DNA of 64,000 nucleotides, from NCBI GenBank assembly GCA_964522015.1, contig CAZFST010000002.1, forward strand, positions 186,001 to 250,000, given 5' to 3'. The position numbers and the translations under genes are program-made. The DNA is from QQWI01 sp964522015. Its GTDB lineage: Bacteria > Bacillota > Clostridia > Peptostreptococcales > Acidaminobacteraceae. Positions 16,209 to 28,200 of the stretch are shown piece after piece. The notes under the pieces are model-generated. The model was not told where the DNA came from. It did not search any database and saw only the letters and a program-made list of their open reading frames with translations. The number at the start of each line of letters is the position of its first letter. Within the stretch, counting starts at the first letter, position 1.

Positions 16209-17588
16209 TTACTTTTTTAATTGATCAACGGCATAAGCTAATTGTTTATCAACCACAACCGTCTTGCCCTTAGCAATTGCAGCCTCAGACAGAGCAACCT
16301 TAGCCCCTTCATCTAAAAATCCAGTGGCACCTAAACCCTTACTCTTTTGAAAAGTCTTTAAGGCAGCTTCCATTTTAGTCCCAAACAGGCCATCAATGAC
16401 CACATCGTAGCCCAAATACTTAAGGCGCTGCTGGGCACTCTTTACTTCAATACTTTTACTACCACGCTTAAAAGTGTCTAAGCCTGAAAGTGGGAGAAAC
16501 TTGGCAACTACAGTTTCAGCTTCATTTGTATTTTCTAAAATCACATCGGGGATGACGCCTACCCCATGAACACTTTTCCCAGAGGGAGTCAAATATTTAG
16601 CCATGGTCAGTTTCATGGCCCCATTATCAGGTAAGGCGAATAGTCCCTGGACCGTACCTTTTCCGTAAGACTTAGTACCAACAACTTTACCTCGCTTATT
16701 CTCTTGCATTGCCGCTGCAAAAATCTCAGAGGCAGATGCACTGCCTCCATTGACCAAAACCACCATAGGAGCTGTTAACCCTTGATAGGTTGAGACAAAA
16801 GAAGAATCTGCTGTTTTATTATAATCAATTGAAACAATTGGCATCCCTTTTGGTAAAAACATATCTGAAATCGTCACAACTTGGTCCAAGAGACCACCGG
16901 GATTATTGCGAAGGTCAATGACAACCCCTTTAGCCAATGTTAATTTAGCTAAAACCGCCTTTAACTGAGTGGTGGTGTTTTGGTCCCAAGATGTGATTGA
17001 AATCACATCCACACCGCTGACAACCTTGTGTTCCACCGATTGAATCACGATGATAGCCCGAACCAACTTAAAAATAAGCGGCGCTTTTTCCCCACTACGG
17101 TTAATGGTCAAGGTAATGCTCTTACCCGCTTCACCCCGAATCATGCCAACAACCACGTCGGAAGCCAACCCCTTAATATCTTTGCCATCAACAGCGGTGA
17201 CTATATCCCCAGGCTTGATGCCAGCACTAAAGGCAGGGGACCCTTTAATCGGTGCAATCACCTCTAAATAGCCATCCTTTGGCGCAATGGAAATACCCAC
17301 CCCAGAAAAACTGCCTTCTAAACTGGAGGTGAAATCCTTATATTCAGCAGGTGTGAAATAATCACTATGGGGATCAAGGGCATCAAACAGCCCCTTATAC
17401 ATGGCATTAATGAGTTCCTCATCGGTGACATCCCGATAATAGTTAGCTTTAATCTCTTGAATCATCACTTCCAATTGGGAAAATCCCGCCTGGAGCTTGT
17501 CTGTTGTTTCAGCAAAGCTAGGTACCAACAAGCAACTGCATACAATCAACAATGCAATGCCCCGCTTCAAACTCAATAAACCCTTCAT
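16209..17588 (-). CDS. S41 C-terminal processing peptidase with peptidoglycan-binding domain
   Basis: 459-residue exported CtpA/CtpB-like serine protease. Signal peptide ~1-26 (ends PSFA). PDZ domain ~90-175 with GVGISI and AGIKPGDIV. Peptidase core with the LRNNPGGLLD strand, the Ser region GGSASASEIF (residues 281-290) and the catalytic Lys in GTKSYGKGTVQ. C-terminal PG_binding_1 repeat (~370-440) with AQQRLKYLGY and DGLFGTKMEAALKTFQ. It cleaves C-terminal tails of exported proteins in other bacteria. Here it is 55 bases after four surface-protein genes on the same strand, so processing or quality control of those proteins is a reasonable inference. Confidence 0.92.
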   Translation of the reverse strand: MKGLLSLKRGIALLIVCSCLLVPSFAETTDKLQAGFSQLEVMIQEIKANYYRDVTDEELINAMYKGLFDALDPHSDYFTPAEYKDFTSSLEGSFSGVGISIAPKDGYLEVIAPIKGSPAFSAGIKPGDIVTAVDGKDIKGLASDVVVGMIRGEAGKSITLTINRSGEKAPLIFKLVRAIIVIQSVEHKVVSGVDVISITSWDQNTTTQLKAVLAKLTLAKGVVIDLRNNPGGLLDQVVTISDMFLPKGMPIVSIDYNKTADSSFVSTYQGLTAPMVVLVNGGSASASEIFAAAMQENKRGKVVGTKSYGKGTVQGLFALPDNGAMKLTMAKYLTPSGKSVHGVGVIPDVILENTNEAETVVAKFLPLSGLDTFKRGSKSIEVKSAQQRLKYLGYDVVIDGLFGTKMEAALKTFQKSKGLGATGFLDEGAKVALSEAAIAKGKTVVVDKQLAYAVDQLKK

Positions 17589-17643
17589 GAAAAACCTCCC
17601 TTAATATTAAGCGGCCCTAAGGTTACGCCCTAAAAAATGGCCT

Positions 17644-19200
17644 CTAATACTGGTGTAATAACTTTTCTCTGTAGTCTTGGGTAATGGATTTTCTCAAATG
17701 GTCAATAAATCTCGAGAGCATTTCGGCGGCCTGAGCCCGCGTCATAAGGTCCTTCGGACGAATGGTGCCATCGGGATAACCTTTGACAAGACCAGTTTCC
17801 TTAGACATATAAAGTGCATTTTTTGCCCAATTGGAGATTTGTCCATCATCCTTGTAACCAGTGTTATAAGGTAGTGCAGGAGCTAGCTTTTGAATGCCAA
17901 GAGCTCTAACCATCACCGTAATGGCTTCTTCTCTATGAAGGGGTCTTGTGGGCAAAAATTGGCCGTTCCCCTCCCCAAACATTAAGCCATCAGCAACAGC
18001 TTTCTCAATATAGATATAATAGGGACTATCCCTTTTAATATCCGTAAAAGGCAAAGGGATTGCATTGGGTCTTGCTAAAATCACCTTTGCGGCTTTGATT
18101 TGTTCTGTGGTTTCAGGTTTCATATACATGATGGTATTGATTAAAGCTCTTGCAAATTGATCCCTAGTGACATAAGCATCTGGAAAAAAGAATGCCGCCG
18201 TATCAAAGGCTTCTAAACTACCCATTCTAAAACAAGACTCTTCGGCCCAGTGACCACCTAGATCGCTATAAACAGGAACCGGCAATCTTGTAGAGGCATT
18301 AAATACAAATGCATTCAATGTTTTTTCTCCTACCAATGGCTTAGCACCAGCTGCTTTTACTGCAGGGGGCATCTCGTAAGTGTACTGCATCACCACTTCT
18401 CGGTTGGTGGTTTTTAGAAGCCCCCCTCTAAAACTAATGCTCTGAACGTCATTGAGCACATAATTCAAATCCGAAACCACTTTTGTTGAAAACTTAAGCT
18501 CTGCTTTACCATCCCAATTAGCAGCCTTGTTAGCTGAATCTGTGCTTTCATAGGCAATGGTTTGGTGAATCAATTTAGTGGCCAGCGAGGACCAATAGCT
18601 TTCAAAGCCAATATCTTGCTTAGATTCTCCAATAATAGTGACCTTGTTAGCAGCAGTGGTTTCGTCTCCATTGACGTGAAAGACCTTCTTGTAATAAACA
18701 TTACCAGAGTCAAAGCGAATACCCGCATATTGGTCTTGCACCACAGATCTTGAAAACTGATAGCTGGTTAAATTATAGGTATTGCTACCAATCACAAGAG
18801 TCTCTTTTAAATTTCCCACTGGAATGGTTTGATCTAAAATCACTTGGTTCATGCTTAAATTCTTGACCTTTTTGATATCATAAGTCACCGTTCGATCCAG
18901 TTTTGCCTTTTCGGTGGCGTTTACCAGAGCGTATTTGATGGCTATTGTGTAGGTGTCTTTTACTGGCACCGTTGGGATTGTTACTGTACCTGTCATTACA
19001 ACGGGTTTACCGCTCATAAAGGTCACTTCTTGATAATAAAAGACACCACTTTTCAAAGTTTGTGCATCCATTATGCCACCAAAGATGGCATAATCATCTG
19101 CGTACACTTTTAGTGCATCAAGATTAACGATGAGCAAAGCACAGAGCAATAGGCCCAATAGCCTTCGTTTATTATTCGTATTGCCTATAATCATGTGCAT
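17644..19200 (-). CDS. exported protein with three C-terminal SLH repeats
   Basis: 518 residues from ATG 19200; GGAGGGG precedes it by 4 bases, and a second ATG at 19194 has more ideal spacing. A longer frame opening at 19239 would overlap the upstream gene's stop and lacks an RBS. Signal peptide, then ~270 residues of unassigned beta-rich sequence. The C-terminal ~200 residues hold three S-layer-homology repeats (DLGGHWAEESCFRMGSLEAF; FTDIKRDSPYYIYIEKAVADG; YKDDGQISNWAKNALYM), each followed by a TRDQFA/HREEAI/TRAQAA helix. SLH domains bind pyruvylated wall polysaccharide. Fourth gene of the surface operon. Confidence 0.85.
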   Translation of the reverse strand: MHMIIGNTNNKRRLLGLLLCALLIVNLDALKVYADDYAIFGGIMDAQTLKSGVFYYQEVTFMSGKPVVMTGTVTIPTVPVKDTYTIAIKYALVNATEKAKLDRTVTYDIKKVKNLSMNQVILDQTIPVGNLKETLVIGSNTYNLTSYQFSRSVVQDQYAGIRFDSGNVYYKKVFHVNGDETTAANKVTIIGESKQDIGFESYWSSLATKLIHQTIAYESTDSANKAANWDGKAELKFSTKVVSDLNYVLNDVQSISFRGGLLKTTNREVVMQYTYEMPPAVKAAGAKPLVGEKTLNAFVFNASTRLPVPVYSDLGGHWAEESCFRMGSLEAFDTAAFFFPDAYVTRDQFARALINTIMYMKPETTEQIKAAKVILARPNAIPLPFTDIKRDSPYYIYIEKAVADGLMFGEGNGQFLPTRPLHREEAITVMVRALGIQKLAPALPYNTGYKDDGQISNWAKNALYMSKETGLVKGYPDGTIRPKDLMTRAQAAEMLSRFIDHLRKSITQDYREKLLHQY

Positions 19201-19225
19201 TTCCCCTCCAATCACTGCCCTTACC

Positions 19226-22189
19226 CTAAGGCTCAACAAAGACGACTAAAGCATCTTCGTCATCTCGAACAATGTAAACCACATCGTCAAGGGCTAAGTC
19301 TTCAAACTTGATGACCTTATCATTTTTGATAATCAGGCTATCTGTTAATTCAATATACGTCAGTGTGGTATTGGCCACCCATTCTCCATGGAATCGCAAA
19401 AAGTTTTGTGAATCCACAAGGCCAATTCGCTTCCATTCAGGATTAAATTCCCCAATGGTCCCTGTTGTAAAAGTGGTATTTTTAAGAATGCTATCGAGTT
19501 TACCTGCAATCAAAGGTTCTTGAGTAAGGGCATCATCAATATTATCATTTTTTATCAATTCTTTAAAGCGAATCCGCATAGCCAGTGTCTGATCTTTCCC
19601 ATCTGTCACAAATACACCATAAAACCGTTCTTTGGCAAGTCCTTTTCCATCGATACTATCATTTTCGCTTCGGCTATAAGCGCCGTTAAAAAATGCTTCT
19701 CGGGTCACCTCAACAGATTTTGTGCTATTGTAGATAGAAGTATCGTCACTGAGATTCAGTAATTTTTGACCTTCATTTGTCTTTTGCCAGTTAAAATCAT
19801 TGATTGTTGAATAGTTGGCTAGATTAAACGAGTAACTGTAAACCTCATCAACTGCTCCTACAAACACCCTGTCAAAAATCGTATCGAATCTTCCGATTAC
19901 TCTAATCACTTGGGCTACATCTGCACCATTCACTGTATTGGTCACAGCGTGAACGGTCACATTATTGGCTAAAACCGATTTGTCTACAACACGATTATTT
20001 TGAATAAAGATCGTTTGATCATCGTATTGTATGGTCCTGTTGCTCTTTAACACCAAGCGGTTGAGTACATTACTATAACTTTGGATGGCATCTTTGAAAT
20101 TTCGCTCCGAACCGTTATTAAAAACCATTTGCACAATTTCTTTCGAACCAAAATTATCTCGAATCACAAAATAGGCTGGTTTTTTTATATAGACCCTACT
20201 CAAGTCCGTCAGGGACACCGGTTTTCCATTATCGGAAATTTCAACTGAGGCAGCAAGATTGTAAAGAGCTGTACTTGGATCTGTCTCCCCCACCCAAAGG
20301 GTGTTTTGAAGACGTGATCGATCACTAATTCCAATTTGGTTGGTAAACTGATTGAAGCTAAAAACATTACCTTTTAAAATCTTAGTAATCAATTGCTCTT
20401 TACCTTCAATCACAACTTTTGATGGGACAGCCGAATACATATTATCAAAATAGAGTTTAACTTGATCCCCATTTTTAAGTACTGAAGGACTTAAACGTTG
20501 GGTTTCTTTATAAATACCAGTGGCCGGTCCTATCTCATAAATAGTATTATCCCCTTTTACCACAATTTTTGTGCCACTGACGGATTGTACAGTTGCCATG
20601 CGTATTTTACCATCGTTTGGAATATAGCCTGGAACTGGTTGGTAAGAGTCCGACAAAATATTGACAACCTCATTGTTTAAAACTGTAAATGATGTGGGTG
20701 CACCTGGCTTTAAGTCTGCTAAGGTTGCCTTATAAAAATTAATACTGACTTCGACATCCTTGGCAACATTGTAGACCTTCAATGTATTTTTCTGATCAAA
20801 AATCACCACTTGGGGCGGTTCAGTGCTCATATCCACAAAGCGCAGTGTACCTTTAACGCTTTGCATATCGCTTTTTCCTAAGGAGGCATAAAGAATTTTA
20901 TCCCCTTTGGTGACATAAGTTATGCGGCCATCTCTTTTCAGTGCAGAAGGGTCAATATAACTTTTACCATTGACTACTAAAAAGCGATTCTGTAAACCCA
21001 TTACATTATCCTGTAAACTTAATAAATCCACCATGGTATCATCATCATTTTCTATGCGAATTCTTGTATTACTCTGATTGACACTACCAACGGCAATGGT
21101 TTCTGCAGTAACTGATTTGATCTGCCCTTGTCGCGTGACAGTATCTTTCTCGCTTTTAAAAAACTCTAAGAGCCTATCCTTCACTTCATCCTTACTTAAG
21201 ACAAGGGTGTAGCGAACAATGCCATCTTTAATGGTATATTTAATCTCATCTCCAATGACCAATTTTGCATGGGTGGTCAAGCCGCCTTTATAGACCACCA
21301 GACCTGTGGCAATACCAGTCTTTGGCGTTTTCACTTGGATGTGGCTAAGGGTATTATCCACATTACGAACATAAATATCCCGGGTCACACCGGTTGGATC
21401 GGTGATATCCTTTTGTCCAACGATGATACCATATTTTGTTGTGAGACCTAAATTCTCAGAGAATTGTTCGAAAACTTTATCAAGAACAACCGCAAAAGTT
21501 TGTCTTGTCATACTGCCCTTTGGATTAAAACGATTACCACTTTCAAGTCCCATCAGTTTTAAGTCTACAACGGTTTCTATAGCCGGCAAGTTTTCTACTC
21601 GAACACTTTGCCAATCGCTAGCTTTATAAAGTGCATTTTGAGAAAAAGTAGCGTTGACCCCCGAAGCTCGAACTAACCACACCGCCAGGTTTTCCCTATT
21701 TGCATTAGCGGTGTATGAAACTTCCTCGGTGGGTCCCAAAATACCAAGTCGTTTGGCTTCGCCGTAATAAGCATCATTAAACGCAGCCGTTAATTTTGAG
21801 GCCTGCAGGCCTGGATTACTGGTAACCACAGATTGTCGGAGAGTCGCATCATTTCCAAACAGCCTTACAAACATGGTGATAGCTTCGATATTGGTAATCG
21901 ATGCCCCACCGGCAAATTTGCGGTTTCCTTGCCCCTTGGAGATATCAAAAACTGCTAACTGGGCTGCAGCAATTTTATTATTTCCAGTGACATCCGTAAA
22001 GTTATACTGATTAGCACGTACTGCAAAATCCTTATCCCCTGTAAAATCTACAGGGGTAGGTGCATCTTGGGACAGAGCTCGATATTCTTGCACATATTGA
22101 ATTTGATTATAGGGATTATCATAGGGATTCATCCATGCAATTTGCGTGCATAAGAGCCCAATCATCACAACCGAAATTAGCTTTTTCAT
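19226..22189 (-). CDS. large exported SLH-containing surface protein
   Basis: 987 residues. Signal peptide ~1-19. The N-terminal third (~45-260) contains three divergent SLH-like repeats (YNFTDVTGNNKIAAAQLAVF..., NDAYYGEAKRLGILG..., IETVVDLKLMGLESGNRFNP with SMTRQTFAVVLDKVF). The remaining ~700 residues are repeated short beta-strand modules with recurring 'G..v.s.....i.v' patterns of unknown family. No sortase motif is seen. It lies 12 bases after the giant IPT gene, RBS AAGGAG. Probably an SLH-anchored component of the same surface structure. Confidence 0.8.
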   Translation of the reverse strand: MKKLISVVMIGLLCTQIAWMNPYDNPYNQIQYVQEYRALSQDAPTPVDFTGDKDFAVRANQYNFTDVTGNNKIAAAQLAVFDISKGQGNRKFAGGASITNIEAITMFVRLFGNDATLRQSVVTSNPGLQASKLTAAFNDAYYGEAKRLGILGPTEEVSYTANANRENLAVWLVRASGVNATFSQNALYKASDWQSVRVENLPAIETVVDLKLMGLESGNRFNPKGSMTRQTFAVVLDKVFEQFSENLGLTTKYGIIVGQKDITDPTGVTRDIYVRNVDNTLSHIQVKTPKTGIATGLVVYKGGLTTHAKLVIGDEIKYTIKDGIVRYTLVLSKDEVKDRLLEFFKSEKDTVTRQGQIKSVTAETIAVGSVNQSNTRIRIENDDDTMVDLLSLQDNVMGLQNRFLVVNGKSYIDPSALKRDGRITYVTKGDKILYASLGKSDMQSVKGTLRFVDMSTEPPQVVIFDQKNTLKVYNVAKDVEVSINFYKATLADLKPGAPTSFTVLNNEVVNILSDSYQPVPGYIPNDGKIRMATVQSVSGTKIVVKGDNTIYEIGPATGIYKETQRLSPSVLKNGDQVKLYFDNMYSAVPSKVVIEGKEQLITKILKGNVFSFNQFTNQIGISDRSRLQNTLWVGETDPSTALYNLAASVEISDNGKPVSLTDLSRVYIKKPAYFVIRDNFGSKEIVQMVFNNGSERNFKDAIQSYSNVLNRLVLKSNRTIQYDDQTIFIQNNRVVDKSVLANNVTVHAVTNTVNGADVAQVIRVIGRFDTIFDRVFVGAVDEVYSYSFNLANYSTINDFNWQKTNEGQKLLNLSDDTSIYNSTKSVEVTREAFFNGAYSRSENDSIDGKGLAKERFYGVFVTDGKDQTLAMRIRFKELIKNDNIDDALTQEPLIAGKLDSILKNTTFTTGTIGEFNPEWKRIGLVDSQNFLRFHGEWVANTTLTYIELTDSLIIKNDKVIKFEDLALDDVVYIVRDDEDALVVFVEP

Positions 22190-22201
22190 TATGAGAGCTC
22201 C

Positions 22202-25200
22202 TTAGCGTCTGACAGTTAGGACATAATATCCTGGTGAAATTGCCTTTGTTGAAACTTGGGCTTTCAGGGTGTCATAAGTGGCGCTCATGGCTTTCCAAAC
22301 CCGTGTACCAGGGTCATAGTAATAAAGAATATATGATCCTGTTTTAACACTTACCGCTTGGGCTTCCAGATTAATGCTCATATCGACTGGCACGATCAAG
22401 TTCCCCAGGGTCCTTGCTCCTGTATTATTGGCGATATCAAATGTCATGGTCACCACAGGGGATACGGCCTTAACAGTTGTTGGCAATTGTGACAGGGCGC
22501 TACTTGTTAAACTAGTTTGAATCCAAGATGTCTGCCAAGTGACGTACTCTGTGCTGGGGGTATTGTTTCGTTTAAAAGCATCATTATTAAATCCGTAAGG
22601 CACAAAACTAAGATTCAATAGCTCTGATGTCATGGTCATCCGTGAATAATTTTGTTGAATCATGGTATCAGGCATAATCACTTTTGTTTGCGACAAACCA
22701 TTAAATACATCAGATGTCAGTGTCACAGCAACATTGCTCTTAAAGCCTTGATCAGTGAACAAAATGGTCAGCTGGTCTCCTATTAAGTTTGAGGTTGCCA
22801 CCTGGTCCACAGTAGGTAGCAGTGAACCGGTCTGTCCCGGGTCCCCTAGAGCCACCACATCTTTAAATTGAGAATACTGCAAACTGGCTACATTGGACCA
22901 AGTAGATGAACCGTATTCGTTCACCGCTTTCACTACAAAATAGATGCGATCCGTTGAAGTTAGTTTGTCAAAACCGTCCAATCTAGAGATTTTGTGAGGT
23001 ACTAAGGTTGTTGATCCCAGGGATTTAAAATCTCGGTAAGTGTTTGAAATCAGCTGAGTTGATGTCTTTGGACCCAAGTAAGCGTAAATTTCGTAGTACT
23101 TGGAACGTTCTGTTAGATAATCGTAAAGGCGAATATACAGATTGTCTACAATAGCAACTTTTAAGGAGGTCGGTGCAGATGGCACAGGAACGCTATAGCG
23201 AACCAATGCGTTGAAATCACTGAGGCCTGTATCTGGGTTGATCACCGTAATGGTGTAATCCTTTTCTTCAAAAACTTCAGGGGTTGTGACAATCAGGGTA
23301 TTACCATCCACAAATTCCACCAATGGTGATACCGCCCCACCTTGAATCACGTAGGTTTTATCGTCTTTGTAGTAACCAATCTCGCCCACTTGTCCAAGGA
23401 TTTGCAAACTGCGTGCGCCGCCAAAAATGACTTTTGCACCCGGTTGAAAATTCTTACCGGTAATTTTGATTTTTTCCCCGCCCTGGGTCAACAGCACATT
23501 GATTGTTTTTGTATTATCTGGGGTTCGGATTTCATTATCAACAATTGGATAAGAAACCACCTCTAGGCCATTAGGTAGGGTGAAGGTACCGAAATCCGTG
23601 TTAATTACTTGTATATCTTTGGGACCAGGTGTCAGTGTGGTCGGTACAACGAAGCGAATATAGCGCCCTACAGCTTCTATGGCCGAAGGTGTCACAGGGA
23701 CACCACCGATTGATCCAATAATCACCATGGCACCTTGCCTAAAATCAGTACCGCGAATTTCAACGGTATTACCACCGAATTGCGATGTTTTTTTAGGCAC
23801 AATGTCTTTGATATTTGGCAAGCTTAGAGGTTTTCTGTAGATAAAATAAATCAAACGCTTATCGGTTCCCAGTTTAGCTACATCAGTTGTATTGGCAATA
23901 CCACCATCGGTATTTTCCACAATAATCGGCAATTTTGATCCCACATCAACTAACTGACCCACTGGAATTTTGGCAATAATCACTTCAAGATTATTGATTT
24001 CATCTTTAACAATATCCAGAACTTCAGCTTGTTTTGTGCCTAAAAACACCTTAACGCCGTCTCTAAAATCATGACCCTTAATCTCTATACTAACCCCACC
24101 GCTAATGGAAGCTTGAACCATTCGCTGTTCAATGGCGGTCGGATTTTCTGTGGAATTTGGTGGGATTGGCTCAAAGGGACCGACCACCTGAATGATGGGT
24201 TTTGACGCTGGGTTTGTATACTTGAATGTGGCTGTGGCAACACCGCCATCTGGATTGAAAAAACTCACTGGTACAGTGTCAATTGTATAATAGGACGGGG
24301 TTGAAAGGGTTAGTTTGCCATTTGTCTCAAAATCAACTTTTGGTGCATAGCCCCTTGATACAAACAATCGTTTAGAAATTGGGTCTACGGAGATACGAAC
24401 CCATTCATAATCGGTTTGCCCATTAAAAACGGTTGGTGTTAGGTACCCATAACCCACAGGTTGATAATAATTCACACCATTTTTCAGCATACCCACCGGG
24501 ATAAAAACATCTCTGCCGTCGTAGTTGGTGAAGTTTCTTGTGTAGATTGCCCCACCCTCTTCAAGTGCCACATCAAGGGCACTGGCATTTCCATCATAGC
24601 TAACTTTTAAGCCGCCAAGTAGGGACACCGAGGCTCTATTGGCGTTGATACGACCATCATTTGGCTGTCCAATGGCAACTTTTGTATTTGTCAGATCACC
24701 AAATCGGACCAGTGCTTCAACTTTTGAACCAGCATCTACAATGGTGGTTGCGATGTCATTTTGGTAAGCATTAAACGTGGCACCGGCAAAACCAGAACCA
24801 ATCAACTCCCGCTTTTCGCCACCGATACGGGCTCCTTGACTTGGATTAATATAGGTGATTTTAGGACTTGATGATTCAAAGGTATAAGGTAGCCCATTAG
24901 AGACACCTGAATCATTATTCATAACAATAACGGTCTTACTACCTGCCGTATTGGGTGGTGCAATGACTTTAATATAATCCGTATCAAAATCAACAATTTT
25001 GGCCTGTACTGTTCCAAAGTAAATTTTAGGTAAAATATTTGAGGCGTAGTAATAATCATAACCTTGATAACTTGCGCCACCTGGCATTGGTGTACGTTCC
25101 CATAAATCAACAATGCCTTCATACCGTTTAGTCAATAGATTATCCCATTTAGCAGCCAGTGCCAAATAGCTATTGAGATTGGTAAAGGTATCAATCCCAA

Positions 25201-28200
25201 AGTCATAACCCGCAGCTCCACCTAAATTTGTATAGGGTTCGAAAAAGCGAAAATCTTCGCCGATGATTTCAACCACCTCACCACCGTTAGTACTACCTTT
25301 ATTCAGTACCACTTGGCTGATTTTTGGTTGAGATGCTGGTTTGACATAGGAAAACCCATCTGCCTTTTGTGCACTACCACCGTCGTTATTTACCACTACC
25401 ACAGGCACTGTTAATTTGCCCACGCCAAAAACTAGGGCAATATCCACTGGGTACTGTGGGACCTTGACTTGCATTTCTGTACCTGCCAGATTGACAGTCT
25501 TATCCCCTGGTGGTACTAAAATACCATCAAAATAGACTTGTGATGATTCTTTGAAATCCATACCTTTAATGCTGACAATATAGCCACCGGTTACAGAACC
25601 ACTATTTGGAGTGATAGTTGATATAGCAGGTTGGGTACCTGGCAGTTGATAATAGTAAAATCCATTTAGCAAGGTTGCAGATTTTGTATCTGGATTCACC
25701 ACTTTAACATCTTTGGGACCAGTACTAGAAACCAAGTTTGGCACGTAAAATGTCAACTTGTTTTTAGTGTCAACTTTGACCCGATTACCAATTATTCGTT
25801 GGGTCGTGTTATCGTAGAAATAAGGGGTAAGATAGCTCAGTTGAAGTGGCGAAGCCGTGTTAACCGTTAATTGACTGTCAGTCACACTGACATCATAAGC
25901 ATTACCTGCCCCATCATAGGCCTTAAGAAGTGGCGCATCAATATTGGCGCCCATGGCTTTTATGGTGAATACATTGAACTGACCATTGGTAATCCGTACT
26001 GAGCCATCCGCCAATTTATTGGCCGTATAGTAATCTCCAGTAGCAATGTCTTTTAAGATGACGCTATTCCAATAATCAGCCAGTGTGGCGGACAGTTCCT
26101 TATTCAGTGAATAAGTAGGCCGCACTAACTGATTATTCATTCGAACTTTAAGGGTTGTGGGTACTGCGCCACCAATTGTTAACAGATTAGGCCCAATGGT
26201 TAGAGAACCAATTAAGACCCCAGCACCATCAAATGCTTGATAATTATCAACTGCATTATACTTAAAAGTATAGACAATCTTATTGCCATCGTTCAGTTGA
26301 GGATTGCCATCAGCATCAAATCCCCATTCATAAACAATGCCGTCATCGCTACTTGTGATCAGCGTATTTTGATAAAATGGTGATATTTTAATCTTACCGG
26401 CTTCGTTTGAAAAAATCGGATGGGTAGCACTTGGGGAGACATAAGGGACAAAGTCAATTTCACCAAAGCTGTCCGTTTGATAACTGTTGATATCCTTACC
26501 ATCTAAATAAACCCGGGTACCCAACAATCTAAAACCATCCAGTCCTTTGGCTGTTTCAGCAGCTGCATCTGGTTTGAAGAAGTTATCTCCTGCAACAACT
26601 ACCAACGTATCTACGGTTCCTTTATTAGGAGAAACGGCGATGATTTCGGGATCTTGATTAAAGGACTGAACGTAGAAGAAATCTCTAACGGCCAACCCGC
26701 CAAGAGGATTCAATACTTGGATTTGTGTTCTAGTAACACGGCCAATGGGCGCCTTGAATTTCAGGGTCATATTGTTACCCTGTGGATCAATGGCACGGAT
26801 TACGGCACCTACATCAACACCATCAATTAAAACTTTAACCCCATCTTGGAAGTTAGAACCAACAATTTCAACGTCAGCATTGGAATCTGCCGTCACAATA
26901 CTTGGGTTAACAGACTCGATAACAGGGGTATCTGACGCTAAAATAAAATCTACAAAATCCAAAACGACTTTACCAATCCCAAGGTCATCTGTACCACGTT
27001 TTGGGTTAATGACTTGCAGGTTCTTCTTGCCACCAGAAGCTAGATTCACTTCTTTTGGGAGATAAACAACAATCCTTGTCCCAATTTCATTGCCTACAGC
27101 ACCATCAACCACTTTGTTCTGTGCATTCAAGACGACCATATCCACACCTACACCAACCACAACCCCATCTTTGTCATAGACTGTGCCCTGTGGTGTACCT
27201 GTCAGATCTGATTTATCAAACTTGATTACATAGCTACCATCACCTAGTGTATCAGTGACCTGAAAAAGAACCACTGGATAGTTAGTGTGAATGACTCCGA
27301 GATTATCTGTATACTTGTTTACCAGAAAATTATTGCCTTCAATTGACAAGAGGGTATTTTCTTTTGGACTCAAAGTTTGGGTGATTTGAATTTTTTCTGG
27401 GGTGAGTTTAGTGATTTCAGGCTCTATGGAGCTTGGCACAAATTCAAATCCATCTTTAACAGTCACCGCTTGACTAAAGGTAAAAGTTTGACCGCCAGCA
27501 ACAATCACTGTATCCAGTTCCACCACCACATCTTTTAAAGGGTCATCTTGAGCATCATCAATTACATCCGAAATAATATAGAGATAGTCATCGGCTCCAA
27601 TTTTAGAATACTTGACGTTGGCCCCATCTAGTTCGAAAAATGCTTGTTTTGACACAATTGCACGGACTTTTCTTGTAAGGGAAGTTACCGCCACCCCTTT
27701 AAAGGTTAGTGGAGCGGTGTTAAACGTCAAGTTCATCACTTGATTAGCACTGGAAGGAAGGGAACTCTGAACGGCAATTGGCCCTGCAGAAGATACCAAC
27801 TCTGGAATGTTTGGTGTAATTAAATTACGACCAATAATTTGAATGTTAGCCCCTTCATCTGTGCCCTTTGATGGATTAATCCGGGTAATGGTAGGTTTGT
27901 AAACCGCATCGATTAAGTTGAAATTATCTGGAAGATCATATCTTGAAACAATTTCGTTATTGAGCACATCCACAATGACCACTCTTTTTGTACCTAAAGC
28001 AATCAGCGTGTTTGTAGGGACTTGAACTGTCATTCTGAGTTTATCCTGAGATAAGGTGACACTGGGAGATAGTTTTGTATCCGAAAATGCAAAATCCGAA
28101 TCCGTTTGATTCAAAAAATAAACTCGATAATTTTTTGCGTCTGAAAAATTTGGCGAAGTCAGGGTGATAAAATCACCTCGGCTGGCGGCGTTTGGATACA